Positions 1 through 11,409 of a DNA stretch of 64,000 nt are shown here, piece after piece. The stretch spans positions 12,070,802 to 12,134,801 of the forward strand of contig RPFO01000080.1 in assembly GCA_009746045.1 (NCBI GenBank). The letters are read 5' to 3'. The translations under genes were made by a program, and so were the position numbers. The stretch comes from Mesostigma viride. Lineage: Eukaryota > Streptophyta > Mesostigmatophyceae > Mesostigmatales > Mesostigmataceae. Positions within the stretch are counted from its first letter, which is position 1. Each line of letters begins with the position of its first letter. The notes under the pieces were generated by a model. The model had not been told where the DNA came from, searched no databases, and was given only the letters and a program-made list of their open reading frames with translations.

Positions 1-74
1 ATACACAAAACACACGCGGGTCTGCCCCGAGCGGCGCCCCCGCTGGCGCTGGGACACCAGGCACGCGGGACAAG

Positions 75-3000
75 GTGGGGGCGGACGACGGCAGGCAACA
101 AGACAAGGTGGGGGCGGAGGACACAGAGGACGCAGAGGTGGAGTTCCTGCGGCTGTTGCTGCCAGGGACCAGCTTCGCGCCGCCAGGGGGCCACGCCGTG
201 TCGTCTGTTGCACCGTCGCTGTCTGGGGTCAGGGCGGCAAACCATTTATCGGCCCCCGTCCTGGACCAGCGCCCACAACTTGTTCTCGACCAGGCATGGC
301 AGCAGGAACGTTTAGTGCCGCCGGTCAACATTGCCGGTGGGATGTTGGAAGTTGGGGGGCGGGTGCCAGAGGCGGCGGCATGCATGGTGGCAAGCGAGCC
401 GGCGGCGGCCACGGCGGCAGCCAGCGCCACAGGAAACCTGATGGGTGGCACAAAGGGCCGAGTCAGCCCTCTGCGGGTCATGTCGTTCAACCTGCTGGCG
501 CAGCACCTGCTGGAGGACCACCGCGCGGAGCTGTACCGGCACACGCCCGACCACGCCACGTCGCCGGGCGTCCGGTTTCAGCGCCAGGTCGCGGAGATAC
601 TGGCGCACGCGCCCGCGGTGGCGTGCCTCCAGGAGGTGGACGACTTTGGGGCTCTGTATGCGGCGCTGCGGGGCAAGGGGTACGACGGCCTGTATCAGAA
701 GCGGACGGGCGTGCGGCGCGACGGGTGCGCCACGTTCTGGCTGACGTCACGTCTGCGGCTGGTGACGTATGAGGGCATCGAATTTGCGCGGCACGGGTTC
801 AATGACAATGTGGCGCTGATCACCGCGTTGGAGATCTTGGGGGGGGAGGAGGGGGGAGGGAGGGTGCTGAGGGCCCAGCTTGGCAGTGCACCCCCTGGAG
901 CCGTTTCCTCGCTTGCCGGCGCCCCTACTCTCGGCAACGGCGCTCCTTTCTTCCAGGGTGTCTACGCCTCTACTCCCGGTGGCGTCGACCCTCCTCTCCA
1001 AGCTGCTTCTGCATCGCAGGCAGGTCCCGATTCATTGTCGTCCGGCGCCAGCCCCCCTGGCCCGGTCGTCCTGGTGGCCAACACGCACACGCTGTTCAAC
1101 CCGAAGCGCGGCGACCTCAAGTTGGGCCAGCTGCGCACGCTCACGCGCCGGCTGCAGCAGATGGCGGGGGAGATGGCCAAGGGGGGTTGGGAGGCGTCCG
1201 CGGGGGTGGGGGAGCTACCAGTTGGCCGCCAGCAGGTGGCAGGGGAGCGGGGGTGGGGGGGGGTGTCTCCTATTCCCAGGCGGAGCAAGCCGGCACGGCC
1301 TACACGGAGAGTCAAGTCAGAGGAGGGGCGGAGCCGAGTCATCAGCCGCAAGGGAGCTGGCAGCAGCATGCGCTCCCCCCCTCCCCCGCCATCCTCATCT
1401 GCTGCGACATGAACGCAGAGCCGGGCAGCGCGCTCTACACGTTTGTTTCTCGAGGGGCGCTGGACGTGTCCACCGTGGACCGGCGCGCCATGTCGGGCCA
1501 GCTGGAGGGCGGGGGGCGGCGGGCTAGCACTGGGGCTAGGTCGCCGGGAGGGCCCATGGGGCAGGGGGTGATGGGGCCAACCGGTTGGGAGCTCCCCGCT
1601 GATGGTGCAAGACCAGGACAGGGGTGGGTGGGGGTGACTGGGGATGCCACACCGGGACAAGGGGCGGAGCTGATGGGAGTACGAGACGGTGCAGGGAGCT
1701 TGTTGACAAGTGGGGGGGGGGGTTCCAACGGAAGCGCAAGGGACTGGCGTCGTGATGGGGCACAGAGGTGGTGAGGGGGGCGTCATGGGCCGGGAGGGCC
1801 GACCCGGGGGGCTGACTGTCAGCACGGTGGACCGCGAGGTGGTTCGCGTGTCGGTGGTCTACGGTGACGCTGTCCAAGGGGAGGAGGGAGGGAATGTGCT
1901 GGAGGGCCGGGGGGAGAGAGGAGGGGAGGTGGTAGAGGTACCTGTGGCCCCGCGTCACATGGCGGCAGCAGCCACGTGGGTAAGGGAGAGGCTTGTGGTG
2001 ACCGCCTCGCTGGGGGGCAGGGTGGGCAGCGCAGGGACACATGGGGGGGGCAGGGAGGCCACCGATGCGTGTGCCAGCACGGTGGACGAGGGAGAGGAGG
2101 ATGACTCAGACACCGCCATGGTGGGGGGGGCCGCGGGGCACGAGGAGGGGGATGAGGAGGGTGAGGAGGCGCGGCCACCATCATCGTCCTCCTCATCATC
2201 GGCATCATCGTCCTCAACGTCCACGTCGTCAACGGTGGCGGCCGGCATGAAAGATCTGGGGCTGTCGGACAGAACGGGGGGCATCCCCCTATCAGACAGA
2301 ACGGGGGCCGCCCCCCTGTCGGATGCTACGGGTGATGGCACGAGGGGTGGTGAGGCCAGGCGCGTGGGCAAGGGTGGGCAGGGGCTGCGTGGGGAGGCCA
2401 GCAGCGGCGGCGATGACGCGCGTGTGGGGAAGGGAGAAGATAGCCAGCGAGCTCATGGGGCGGGGGACCAAGGGACGGCGGTGGCACGCAGTGGCCAGGG
2501 GGCGGCCACGCCGGAGGCCATGCCGGTCTGGGACGAGATCCCAGGGGCCTACCAGGGTGGTTGGGGCACGGCCAGGGGCGGCGGCGGGGGTTCTAGCGGC
2601 TGGCAGACGCAAACGCAAGCAGGGCAGGGGCAGCTTGGAGTAGGGAAAGGGCGAGAGCGAGAGCAAGGGCAAGGGCAATGGCCTGCATCGCTCGGGTGGC
2701 AGCAGGTGGGGCGTGGCGTGTCCGGGCTGGGTGTGCTGCCGCGTGGATGGACCAGCTGGCAGGAGCTGGAGGCGGCAGTGGGGGACAAGGGGACGACCGT
2801 TGCGACGCATGGCTTGCACCTCAGGAGCGCCTACTGCATAGAGGTGGGTAAGGTTACGTTTTTGGCAAAGGTTTTGGGTGTTGTGCGTGCACGCAGGAGG
2901 GCGAGGACTGGAACTAGGCCAAGGGTTGGGCGTTGTGCGTTGCGCGGGGTTGCGGTTGTGCTTTCCTGCAGGTGGGTGAAGTGGATGCTGCGAGGGTGGC

Positions 3001-6000
3001 ATTTCTCAGCAGGCAGTGGTGGTCAATGTGGCTCGCTCTAGTTTCGTTAGCGGATTCTGATAGCGCCTTTTGGATAATCCCATTTCTCCTTCTGAAGCTG
3101 CTCAGTTTTAGTCCCTTTGTTGCCGTGAGAATGCAAATTTATCTGTTCAGGTGTTCTCATTTTGGGGCCTTGGGCCCAAGTGCAGCAAGTGCCCGTTTTT
3201 CCCTGCAAAGAAAGGACCCAATGGCTCGGGCCCCTGCCTGGCCCCCCAGTTCCTGCTATAGAAAATGAATCTGCTTGTACATGTATGCCACCGCACGGTA
3301 ATTTCAGGTCAGGAATGGTATGCGCGTCCTCACGCCGCCGCCGTATCACCCATGCGATGCGTGCTGCCCGTGTACGCTGCGCGCGCGTGCGGGGCCTCCC
3401 ATCGCCCTCACACGCTGCTTTGCTTGTGGTCGCGCATACCCCCATGCGCGCGTGGGTGGACGCGCATCCTTTGCCATTCATGCCATTCATGCCCTCATGC
3501 CCTGTGGCCATCGCGGCACGCACGTGCATGCCCCCCCACGCACACGGCAGCGAGGGTACCCGGGCGTGCGCCAGGAACCTGAGTGGACGACGCAACACGA
3601 CAAGTACCAAGGGACGGTCGACTACATCTGGTAAGGGACGGTCGACTGCATCTGGTAAGGGACGGTTGACTGCATCTGGTTAGGGACGGTTGACTGCATC
3701 TGGTTAGGGACGGTTGACTGCGTCTGGTAAGGGACGGTCGACTGCATCTGGTAAGGGACGGTCGACTACATCTGGTAAGGGACGGTCGACTGCATCGGGT
3801 AAGGGACGGTTGACTGCATCTGGTAGCTAAGCCATACCATTCGGGTCGAAAAGATTGTGTGTGCGGTGGTGGCGGGGTGGGAGGGGCTGGGCCTTGAACT
3901 GTGTTCTGGTGGTTGGTGGTGTTGCTTGTGGTGTTGGAATCGTCGGTAGGGGTTTGGCCCGCTGAAAACTTGGATGATTCCCATTGCCATTCTCGCACCC
4001 GTGGATGATCATAGTACCGATTGTAATGACCATAATGCATGGGTGGTCTCCTTCATGAGATCAATTACGCGTGCTGCGCGGCACCATGGCTGGCCTCCTG
4101 CCTCCTGCCTCACACCAGACACGGGTGGCAGGTTCTATCAGACACGTGTGGGATCAGTTTTTACCAGATCATGGATCGGTCGTATGCCTCTGTTCAGGGC
4201 CGGTGAACGCCCGGCGCCAGGGTGCGCATTTCCACCGACCTCTATGGTTTGGGGCGTGAATGCCTTCTAGACGCTGCACCGACCTTGCCTCACTGCTTGT
4301 TGCTGGCTTATGCATGCGGCAAACCCCAATGGGATGCTTGTTTTGGTTCTAATGCTGCGTCCCTGGAATGTAACTGTTCATAAGTATTCCTGTGCCCCCT
4401 GGAACCTCACCAGGTTTCCATTTCTGTCTCCGTGATGCCTAGCCTCGTAATCATTATTGTAACCAGTATCATTGAGACAGCCAGCGCAGGCCGGAAATCT
4501 GGAGAATCCGGACCATGATCATATTTCATAATACATAGCTCATCATGGCTATCCCATCATCCTGTGCATCAACAAAAATGGCTGCCTGTGGGATTCACAA
4601 CATTCATTTGTAAAGATGGCGTGCGTAAAGATGTCATCGCTTCAATGCCCAGAGGGGAACGCGGCGATGCCCTCGCTCTGGTCCGCGGTGCAACCCGCTC
4701 GCATTCTGAGTCGACCTTCTTCGACCTTACCTAGCTCATGCCATGGTTGATTATAACAGCGGCCCTTCTTCACCCCAATCCTCCTGCCCTGTGTGGCTGA
4801 TCACCAAGTTCATGCCACTGGGGTGTGCAGGCAGCTCCCCCTCGTGGTACCCTGCTCGATCATCACCGCTGCGTTACTTCCCCCCAATCCGCTGTTTCCC
4901 GCCATCATATGTGCGGTGCTGTGCAGGCACTCCCCCTCGCTGGTGCCAGTGCGCGTGCTGGACACACCCACGTGCGCCGAGGCCGACGCAGCGGGCATCA
5001 GCAAGCGCCGGGGGGGGCTGCTCACGGTGCGTGGGTTTGGTCTTTGAGCTCTGCTTGTGTTTATGTGCCTAGTGGTGGGTTTGTGTGCGATGGTGGGTTT
5101 GTAAGCAGGGGTGGGTTTGTAAGCAGGGGCGGGTTTGTCAGCAGTGATGGGTTGTATGCAGGGATGGGTTGGTATGCAGGAGTGGGTTTATATACCTCCT
5201 CTCGTGTGGGGTGGCAAATGCCTGTAGTAATTAATTGTAGATATTTCGTTTTGGAGCTTTCTTTTTCGGCGTTTCCAATTCCTGTGTGGTGATCTAGAGC
5301 ACATTTTTCAGTATCCGCCCGTTTAGGTTCCATGATTAGCGAGTTCATTAGTTTAATAGATCTCGGGAACTTTCCCACGCTGACCTGCACTCTGGCCGCG
5401 TGATGCCACCTCTGCGGCATAGCTGGGACACGAGGGCTGTTGTTGCGGATGGCACGGACGGCACGCCTGCTATTAGTAATCTGGGGACGGATCCGTGCCT
5501 GGTGCCGTGGATGTGATGGGGGAGAGGGCCATGGAATGCCTGGATGACACGAGAATGCTGCGAAGGAAGGGTCATGTTTGCCTCCTTGTTTAGGCTGACC
5601 CAAGTACCTTGTTCAATACACGACAGGTGTCTGTCAGCATGGGTAGGCGAGTATGTCAAGTACTGCAGCCGGGCTGGATAGAAACTCAGCTCCTGTTTCT
5701 GGCGTGGTGGGCTCTCTTCAATTTCAATGCACGCATAGCAGTGCGCGTCTTTTGGATCAGCTAGCTGTGCATTGTAAAAAGCCATATATATATATATTTC
5801 ATGCGCCTCTCTTTAGTTCCGTTTTTTCTCGACAGGATTGCACACGTGGCAAGGGTTTCATAATTGCGTACTTGACCTCCTGTTGTCCACGTCAGGACTC
5901 GCACTGCCCAGCCTTGCTGGCTGCCTGGTTGGTTGGTTGGTTGGTTGATTGTTGTCTGACACTACACATATCATTGCCACCCGGGCATCCTTTGCAGGCG

Positions 6001-6075
6001 CATGCCAGCGACCACCTACCACTGGTGTGCGACTTTGAGATATTTGCTGGCAGCAGTACTAACTCGAGTGGTTAA
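75..6075 (+). CDS. Angel/CCR4/nocturnin-like endonuclease-exonuclease-phosphatase family protein (5' partial)
   Basis: Magnesium-dependent EEP-fold protein of the CCR4/Angel/nocturnin group, whose members act on RNA 3' ends (deadenylation or terminal phosphate processing); the substrate cannot be fixed from sequence. Seen: MSFNLLAQH near 481 (metal-site Asn), CLQEVDDF near 627 (catalytic Glu), ANTHTLFNP near 1078, CDMNAEPGSALY near 1402 (Asp-x-Asn), HASDHLPLVCDFE near 6001 (Asp-His). Well supported 3' exons: one ending at 2843 (LRSAYC, phase 0), 3575-3630 (EPEWTTQ..GTVDYIW), 4927-5026 (HSPSLVPVRVLDTP) and 5998-6075 with the stop; all phases join. Between 1180 and 2750 the frame changes twice and is Gly/Ser/Glu-rich with an acidic and poly-Ser stretch near 2090-2240, so exon limits there are uncertain and it may be a disordered insert. 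The frame is open to the left edge with no ATG before about 340, so the true start is probably outside. Family assignment is firm, subfamily is inference. Confidence 0.8.
3611..3826 (+). repeat. 24-bp minisatellite made of an exon end plus its 5' splice site
   Basis: Nine head-to-tail 24-bp units. The first spans the real exon end of the EEP gene (codons GTVDYIW, exon ends at 3630) and its donor GTAAGG. The other eight, starting at 3635, 3659, 3683, 3707, 3731, 3755, 3779 and 3803, lie in the intron; most keep CTGGTAA at the junction position, two read CTGGTTA and the last CTGGTAG. Confidence 0.95.
4824..4856 (+). repeat. Upstream copy of a 3' splice site and exon start in the EEP gene
   Basis: GTGTGCAGGCAGCTCCCCCT at about 4825 resembles the real acceptor and exon start at 4919-4945 (CTGTGCAG then GCACTCCCCCTCGCTGGTGCC), including the following CGTGGTACC against CGCTGGTGCC. 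It sits about 100 bp upstream in direct orientation, inside the intron. Confidence 0.7.
5075..5195 (+). repeat. About 18-bp imperfect tandem repeat in an EEP gene intron
   Basis: Roughly seven degenerate units of the type GGTGGGTTTGTAAGCAGG follow the donor at 5027. They resemble the intron start GGTGCGTGGGTTTGG, so they may also derive from the donor region, but divergence is too high to be sure. Confidence 0.75.
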
Positions 6076-7330
6076 CCCTAGCTGCTTGGTGACCTCTTGC
6101 TAGTTTGCGACCACTGGCTAGTTGGTGACCACTAGCTAGTTGACCTGGCTAGGAATCCTGGCTTGTTGACCTGGCGCGTGTGACACGGGCGTGTGCTGAC
6201 CCTTTGCCAACTGCTTCTGCTGGCTCGGACACCACCGTTTCCTGGTTGTGCTTGATTCCATTCTTTCGTAGCACTGAATAGGAAGGTGGGAGGCTAGAGC
6301 GCGTGCAGCCAGCTGTCTCGCAATTAGCCTGTAGGGTAGGATCAAATAAGGGGACGTGCAGACCATCGTTAGGGTGGCAATAGGGAGTATGCCCATGGTC
6401 ACCCGAGGCCCACCCAATGTACATAATGTGCGCTTGTTCGGTGTTGTGTAATTTTACAACGCCATGCATGATTGGTACAACCTTGGTTAAGAATTACACA
6501 TGGTTTCGGAATTGTGAATGGCTGAAAATGGTTTTTAGGGGTGCACTACCAGGCCATCAAAGTTTCCCCTTCACTTATCAATGCTCTCTCTTTCCATCCA
6601 CCACCCGGTCAGGCACTTCGTGTCCGCCATTATCCCTCCATATGCGCAGATCTTCGTACATACAGCCACACGGCTTCCGCGATCGTCGCGCATTTCCTCT
6701 CAGACAACTGCTCTAGTCCTCGATTAGGCGACGTTGGACTGCCATGCGCCCAGGAATAGTTGTCTCACTTAAAAATAAAGATCAATATATCAATGAGACC
6801 AGCCAGCAGCAATTTTGGAAACTGCTACACAATGATAGAGTTGAATCATGGAAGCTACATGTGAGTCAGACTCCCCACGATTCACGAGGTAGCCATGGCT
6901 GACGGCGGAGCTCATAACTTTCACGTTTGGGCACCAAATTCGGCCATGAATATCACAATCTCTGAATTCGTCTTTCTAAGACGCACACACAGATACATTT
7001 TCCCGAAGCTATTACGCAACATCATGACGAGCAAACGCTCTTCTACGCAACGCAGCCTGGCAGCTACGCTAAGCCCTGAAAATACGTCTGCAGCTTCGCC
7101 CTCAGGCCCGGAAGGCATGCGCAGCGGTGACACTAGCTAGTCAAGCACTGGTGGTCGCCCAGGTCCCTCCCGGGCTTGCCTGGCCCTCGGCATCGCCAGT
7201 GAGCCCAAGCGCAGTCGCCCTGGCGAACCTACTGAGCTGGTCCGATCTAGCGCGACTTTGACGTAGACAGTGAGTTAGTAAGTAAGTACTTGCGTGTCAT
7301 GCGCATGGGCCGACTAACAAGCAGAATTTA
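6076..7330. other. Intergenic, no gene recognised
   Basis: Begins with imperfect repeats of CTAGTTGGTGACC (6080-6180), probably the 3' UTR region of the EEP gene. Around 6894-6940 there is a stretch (GCTGACGGCGGAGCTCATAA) that recurs in diverged form at about 5580x-5584x (55795-55845), pointing to a dispersed repeat. No coding exon could be supported. Confidence 0.5.
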
Positions 7331-8187
7331 CTAGCTGACCTCATTTATGCCGACGACATCACGCTCATCGAGAAGCCGGAGTCTGCCCAACTTTGGCTGG
7401 ACTGCCTGGCGCTCGAGGCTCGGGCGCTTGGTCTAGAAATCAGCCCCAAAACGGAGGCCCTGGCCCTCGGCATGGCAGGGCCCCCACCCACACTCCGCCT
7501 CCTAGACGATGCCGAGGTCAACTACCCTCCTTCAGGCCGCTTCAAGCTGCTCGGCAGTTGGCTTCCCGACTGCGAGGACGACATGACGACACGGATCGGC
7601 ATGGCGTGGGCGCACCTCCATGACCACCGCCGCTGGAGGAGCAACCCCGCCCTACCCCGGATCGTCAAGCGTGACCTCTTCAAGGTCGTCATTCTGACGG
7701 CGCCGTCACCAAGATGCTGCGCAAGGCTCTTAACCTCCCCTTTGGTTTGCACATTAGTAATGAGGATTTGTACGCTGATTTGCCCTATGTTTCCCACATT
7801 ATTAGGCACAGACGCCTGGGCCTAGCCGGGCACCTGGCCCGCACAGATCAGGTAGATACCTCAGATAGCCTAGCTGGCACCAAGCCCGCCCAGCCTGGGC
7901 AATATGTCCTCACCTGGCGTGCCCCCCGCCGCGCGCGGCAGGGCCGCCACCCGTGGACTTTTCGTGATAGACTCGGCATGGACATGTGCTACACTAGACG
8001 TGACGGGCTCACCCCCGGGCAGCCTCCTGGTTTGTCTGTAATATGGAGGCAGATGGTGCGCAAGGATAGATGGCAAGTAGTGATGAAGGAGACCACCCCC
8101 AAGCCTGTGGGGGCTCCGCGTGTGACCAAGTATGGCATTCATAGCGATTCGGGCCGCGGTGCCCACACCCCTGTAACTAGGACCTAG
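7331..8187 (+). pseudogene. Non-LTR retrotransposon reverse transcriptase remnant (C-terminal half)
   Basis: Starts with the polymerase core box LADLIYADDITLIE at 7331-7372, followed by the thumb-type segment FKLLGSWLPD and, in another frame from 7714, the C-terminal region (HRRLGLAGHLARTDQ, TFRDRLGMD, VIWRQMVRKDRW). Compared with the copy at 14461-14655 (reverse strand), which reads through LTVLTYGAEAWTLTDTLA, this copy lacks about 60 bp at 7697-7703, which explains the frame change. No endonuclease domain or 5' part remains. The 3' end runs into CACGTGAC/GTCACGTG and TTAATTAA-rich sequence at 8236-8312. Dead LINE copy. Confidence 0.85.
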
Positions 8188-8223
8188 ATAGCTTATACCA
8201 TTCATTCCATCCCATGTTCGGCC

Positions 8224-8312
8224 TCCCACTGAGGACTTATGTTCACGTGACGCAGTCACGTGTCTATTAAATAATTAATTATCATTATAAAAATCAAAAT
8301 CAAATTAATTAA
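8224..8312 (+). mobile_element. LINE 3' end with CACGTGAC...GTCACGTG hairpin and TTAA-rich tail
   Basis: The block CTCCCACTGAGGACTTATG followed by an inverted CACGTGAC/GTCACGTG pair and TTAATTAA sequence also occurs at 9392-9450 and, on the opposite strand, at 55205-55250. Its position after the reverse transcriptase remnant marks it as the 3' terminus of one LINE family. Confidence 0.7.
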
Positions 8313-8335
8313 TGCGCATGGGCATGCCACGGAGT

Positions 8336-8363
8336 ACTATGCTAATCTCGAGATTAGCATAGT
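8336..8363. repeat. 28-bp perfect palindrome
   Basis: ACTATGCTAATCTC is followed directly by its exact reverse complement, with no spacer. A partial third copy of the arm (GAGGTTAGCATGATC) follows at 8366-8380. It sits in AT-rich DNA just after a LINE tail. Confidence 0.9.
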
Positions 8364-8695
8364 CGAGGTTAGCATGATCATTAGAAAATAATTATACGAA
8401 AGTTACAAATATCGATTGTCTGCATCAGACGCCAACTGGTCATATAGTCACAAGAGGGGGATATAGTCCTCATATGAGCTTTTCTCTACTCTAATGGCAG
8501 ACGAGGCGGTAGTCGACAGGTTATTTTCAACCTTTGACGTCGACCGGCCCGGCTATTTTCAAAAGCCCCCAATCAAGATACTGGAGCTCGATCGCGTTTT
8601 ATGGGTCGCACGCCTCGCTCCTTGCCCTGTGCCAGCAAATCAATGACAAGATGCGCCTACGCAATATGGAGTTGACGGCCGGTTTTCCCACCGGC

Positions 8696-9120
8696 CGCGC
8701 CTGCACAGATCAGGTAGACACATGTATCAGATAAACTAGCTGGCACCAAGCCCGCCCAGCCTGGGCGTTATGTCCTCACCTGGCGTGCCCCAGGCCACGC
8801 GCGGCAGGGCCACCATGCACCCGTGGACTTTTCGTGATAGACTCGGCATGGACATGTGCTACACTATAGACGTGACGGGCTCACACCCGGGCAGCCTCCT
8901 AGCTGGTTTGTCTGTAATATGGAGGCAGATGGTACGCAAGGATAGATGGCAAGTAGTGATGAAGGAGACCACCCCCAAGTCTGTGGGGGCTCTGCGTGAC
9001 CACGTATGGCATTCATAGCGATTCGGGCGGTGGTGCCCATATGCAACCCAGTCACTAGGACCTAGATAGCTCACATCATCCATTCCATCCCATGTTCAGT
9101 ACAGCCATGCTACGCCCTGG
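8696..9120 (+). pseudogene. Second, shorter LINE C-terminal remnant
   Basis: Near-identical to the 3' part of the copy at 7331-8187: CTDQVDT, TFRDRLGMD, VIWRQMVRKDRWQVVMKE and the non-coding stretch after the stop (ACTAGGACCTAGATAGCT). It has additional small insertions and frame breaks. Two neighbouring copies of the same family with the same orientation suggest tandem insertion or duplication. Confidence 0.8.
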
Positions 9121-9164
9121 CTATGTTCAGATTACTTGCCCACGCTCCTTGCTATGATATGCTC

Positions 9165-9380
9165 ACATGGGTCTTATTGCACCCACAGTTTGCCGGATCG
9201 TTAGCCTGTCCTAGCTAGCTAGCCGCGCCCGATTGCAGCTGTGGCATGCCTTTGGCATGAAGGAGACTGGGGGTCTCTGCCCTTTCTCCTGTAGTGCACA
9301 CACAGGGATTAAAAGCACTTCGGTGCTCCGTGACTCCCCAACGGGAGCACGAGTTTAATTAATTAATTAATTAATTAATC
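9165..9380 (-). mobile_element. LINE-associated 3' block with structured hairpin and TTAA tail (reverse orientation)
   Basis: Reverse complement of the blocks at 10410-10470 plus 10873-11010 and at 27870-28075: a segment with GCCAAAGGCATGCCACAG and TGCAATAAGACCCATGTGAGC, a GTGCTTTTAAT segment, the hairpin GTGCTCCCGTTGGGGAG and then TTAATTAATTAA. Three copies of the block in this window. Confidence 0.75.
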
Positions 9381-9529
9381 CCATGTTCCCCTCCCACTGA
9401 GGACTTATGCTCACGTGACCGAGTCACGTGTCTATTAATTAATTAAATAATTCCCACCGCGGACCTGACCACCTGCCCGGCTGGTCTCGTCCTCGCCTTC
9501 AGCTCGCCACTCTCTTCTCCATCCTTAAT

Positions 9530-10395
9530 TAAAGTGCTCTGCCGACGACCTCTGGGTCCCCTCCCCCTTGACCGAAGCCACCTTCTGCACCCTCCGGCTT
9601 CAGGAGGCCATCGCGCAGCACGTGACCCCCCTTGCTGCAGATGTGGCAGCCGTGGGCCGCACGCTGGCTGCCGAGCTTTCCACCATCTCCACCGCCATCT
9701 CCACCCTTCTCGCCTCCACCCCCACTGCCACCACCGCCACCACCGAAGCCATCACCGCCCAGCTCGGTGACATCAACAAGCGCCTAGCTCCAGGACTGAC
9801 AACGCCATCGCCACCGAGTCGGCCTGCAAAACACCGCAGGCCTCACCGCCCAGGCGGTGAAGGACATTGCCGCCAAGCCAGCCCCCGCTGGCCGCCCGGC
9901 AGGCGATGCTCACTGATCCCCCCCCGGCAGACCTGCCAGCCCTCCATGCTGCATGCTGAACCACACCACCACCACCACCTCCGCCATCACAGCACAGCTA
10001 GCTCAAGCAACAGACGCTGGACCTCCACGAGGAGGCCGAGCTCCGGCGACAAGCGCATGCATCGTCTTGAAAGCACTTTAACCAGCACCAGGTCAATTGA
10101 CCTGGTGGACTGAGGTGAGAACTCCGAGAAGCCCGCTTGCGCAGGCGTTTGCGGACGAAATCCTTGCCCGCACTATGGACCTCATTGGTGAGCTCAAGCT
10201 GGAGGCCCTCCGCCTTCCCCGCTCGCGGGGTAAGGCGGGACCGCCCCCGCTACTGCTCATCTTTTAGAACATGGCAGACAAGCTTTCGTTTCTCACGTAC
10301 TGACGCCGCAAGCGGCTCGAGAGGACTCCCTACACTCTGGACGACGACTTGACACTCCTGACGACGACGACCCTGGCGCAGCAACAACGGAATTG
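9530..10395 (+). pseudogene. Decayed LINE ORF1 (coiled-coil/RRM-type) remnant
   Basis: Ala/Thr-rich frame (LQEAIAQHVTPLAAD, AITAQLGDINKRLA) followed, after frame breaks, by ELKLEALRLPRSRGKAGPPPLLL and YTLDDDLT, which match the better preserved ORF1 at 28360-29012 on the other strand (LPHSRDKAAPPPVLLTF, TWTLDDDLTPAQQQQ). No intact frame. Confidence 0.65.
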
Positions 10396-10475
10396 ATTAA
10401 TAATTATAATAATTAATTAAACTCGTGCTCCCGTTGGGGAGTTGCGGAGCACCGGAGTGCTTTTAATCCCTGTAT

Positions 10476-10863
10476 CGTCGTCAGAAAGCAACAAGTTTAC
10501 GTGAAAACGCTAGCTGCCCAAATCTGAGATTCCGCGGAACACAGAAAGTAAGAAAGCCTAGAAGCTACCAGCAAGGAATCGAACATAGGACCTTTGGCAT
10601 GATTTCGCGGCTGTGTGAGTCTCCCGATCCGAAGGCATCTCACTTAACGTTTCGAAACAGCCCAACTGCGAAAAACCTCTTTACCGGAGAGGGGTGCCAA
10701 TATGTCCGATATTGCTGAATCTTTAGAAGATGACTCACCACTAGATCGACCTAAGTGCGCAGGAGTACTACGCACGGACCTACGTACGCGATATTCTAGT
10801 ATCGCCGAAGTAGGCAGGTTGACCACGGCTGGAATCTGGTTGTAGTGTAACGTACGAACCTCG
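10476..10863 (-). mobile_element. SINE-like dispersed repeat inserted in a LINE tail, with 9-bp target duplication
   Basis: Flanked by TCCCTGTAT at 10467-10475 and 10864-10872. The uninterrupted target is seen in the related block at 27915-27945, where the GTGCTTTTAATCC segment runs directly into GTGCACAACAGG. The core 10491-10839 is 349 bp and matches 23795-24143 in reverse complement, also 349 bp. In reverse orientation it contains GTTCGATTCC, a good Pol III B-box (10570-10580 region). No protein is encoded. SINE identity is inference. Confidence 0.65.
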
Positions 10864-10872
10864 TCCCTGTAT

Positions 10873-11010
10873 GTGCACAACAGGAAGAATTAAGGGCAAG
10901 AATTAAGGGCAGAGACCCACTTTCTCCTTCATGCCAAAGGCATGCCACAGCAGCAATCGGACACGATAGACGATCCGGCAAGTTCTGTGGGTGCAATAAG
11001 ACCCATGTGA
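10873..11010 (+). mobile_element. Continuation of the LINE 3' block interrupted by the SINE-like element
   Basis: GTGCACAACAGG, an AGAATTAAGGGCA direct repeat, CCTTCATGCCAAAGGCATGC and TGCAATAAGACCCATGTGAG are shared with 27935-28075 and, reversed, with 9165-9310. The nesting order shows the LINE block is older than the SINE-like insertion. Confidence 0.7.
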
Positions 11011-11409
11011 GCAACAACGGAAACGGGAGCTACGGCCGACCTACCTCCAGCTCCGGCAGACAGCGCTCGGCAGGGTTCAAGAAGCCAGTATTCTGGAGGG
11101 GGGCGGTCATCTACTTCGACCACAACGGCCCCCGCCCTTGCTGCCCGCAGCTAGCCGCCCGGCCACCAGGCCGCCCTGGCCGGCCGGCGGCCCGGCCGGG
11201 CCGGCCCGGCACCGCCAGGGTCCACAGCAGACTACCTGGTCCGGCCCCCGCGCTGACCTGCCCGCTACCAGACCCGTCAGACATGCCTCCTTTCACCTCC
11301 GGCCCAAGATCGACGGGTCACGGAGGCGGTCCAGCGCCTGCGCTATGACGCAGCCACAGGCTCGATCCGACGAGATTCCGGCCGCGCGGTCGTGAACTCG
11401 CCGCCGAGT

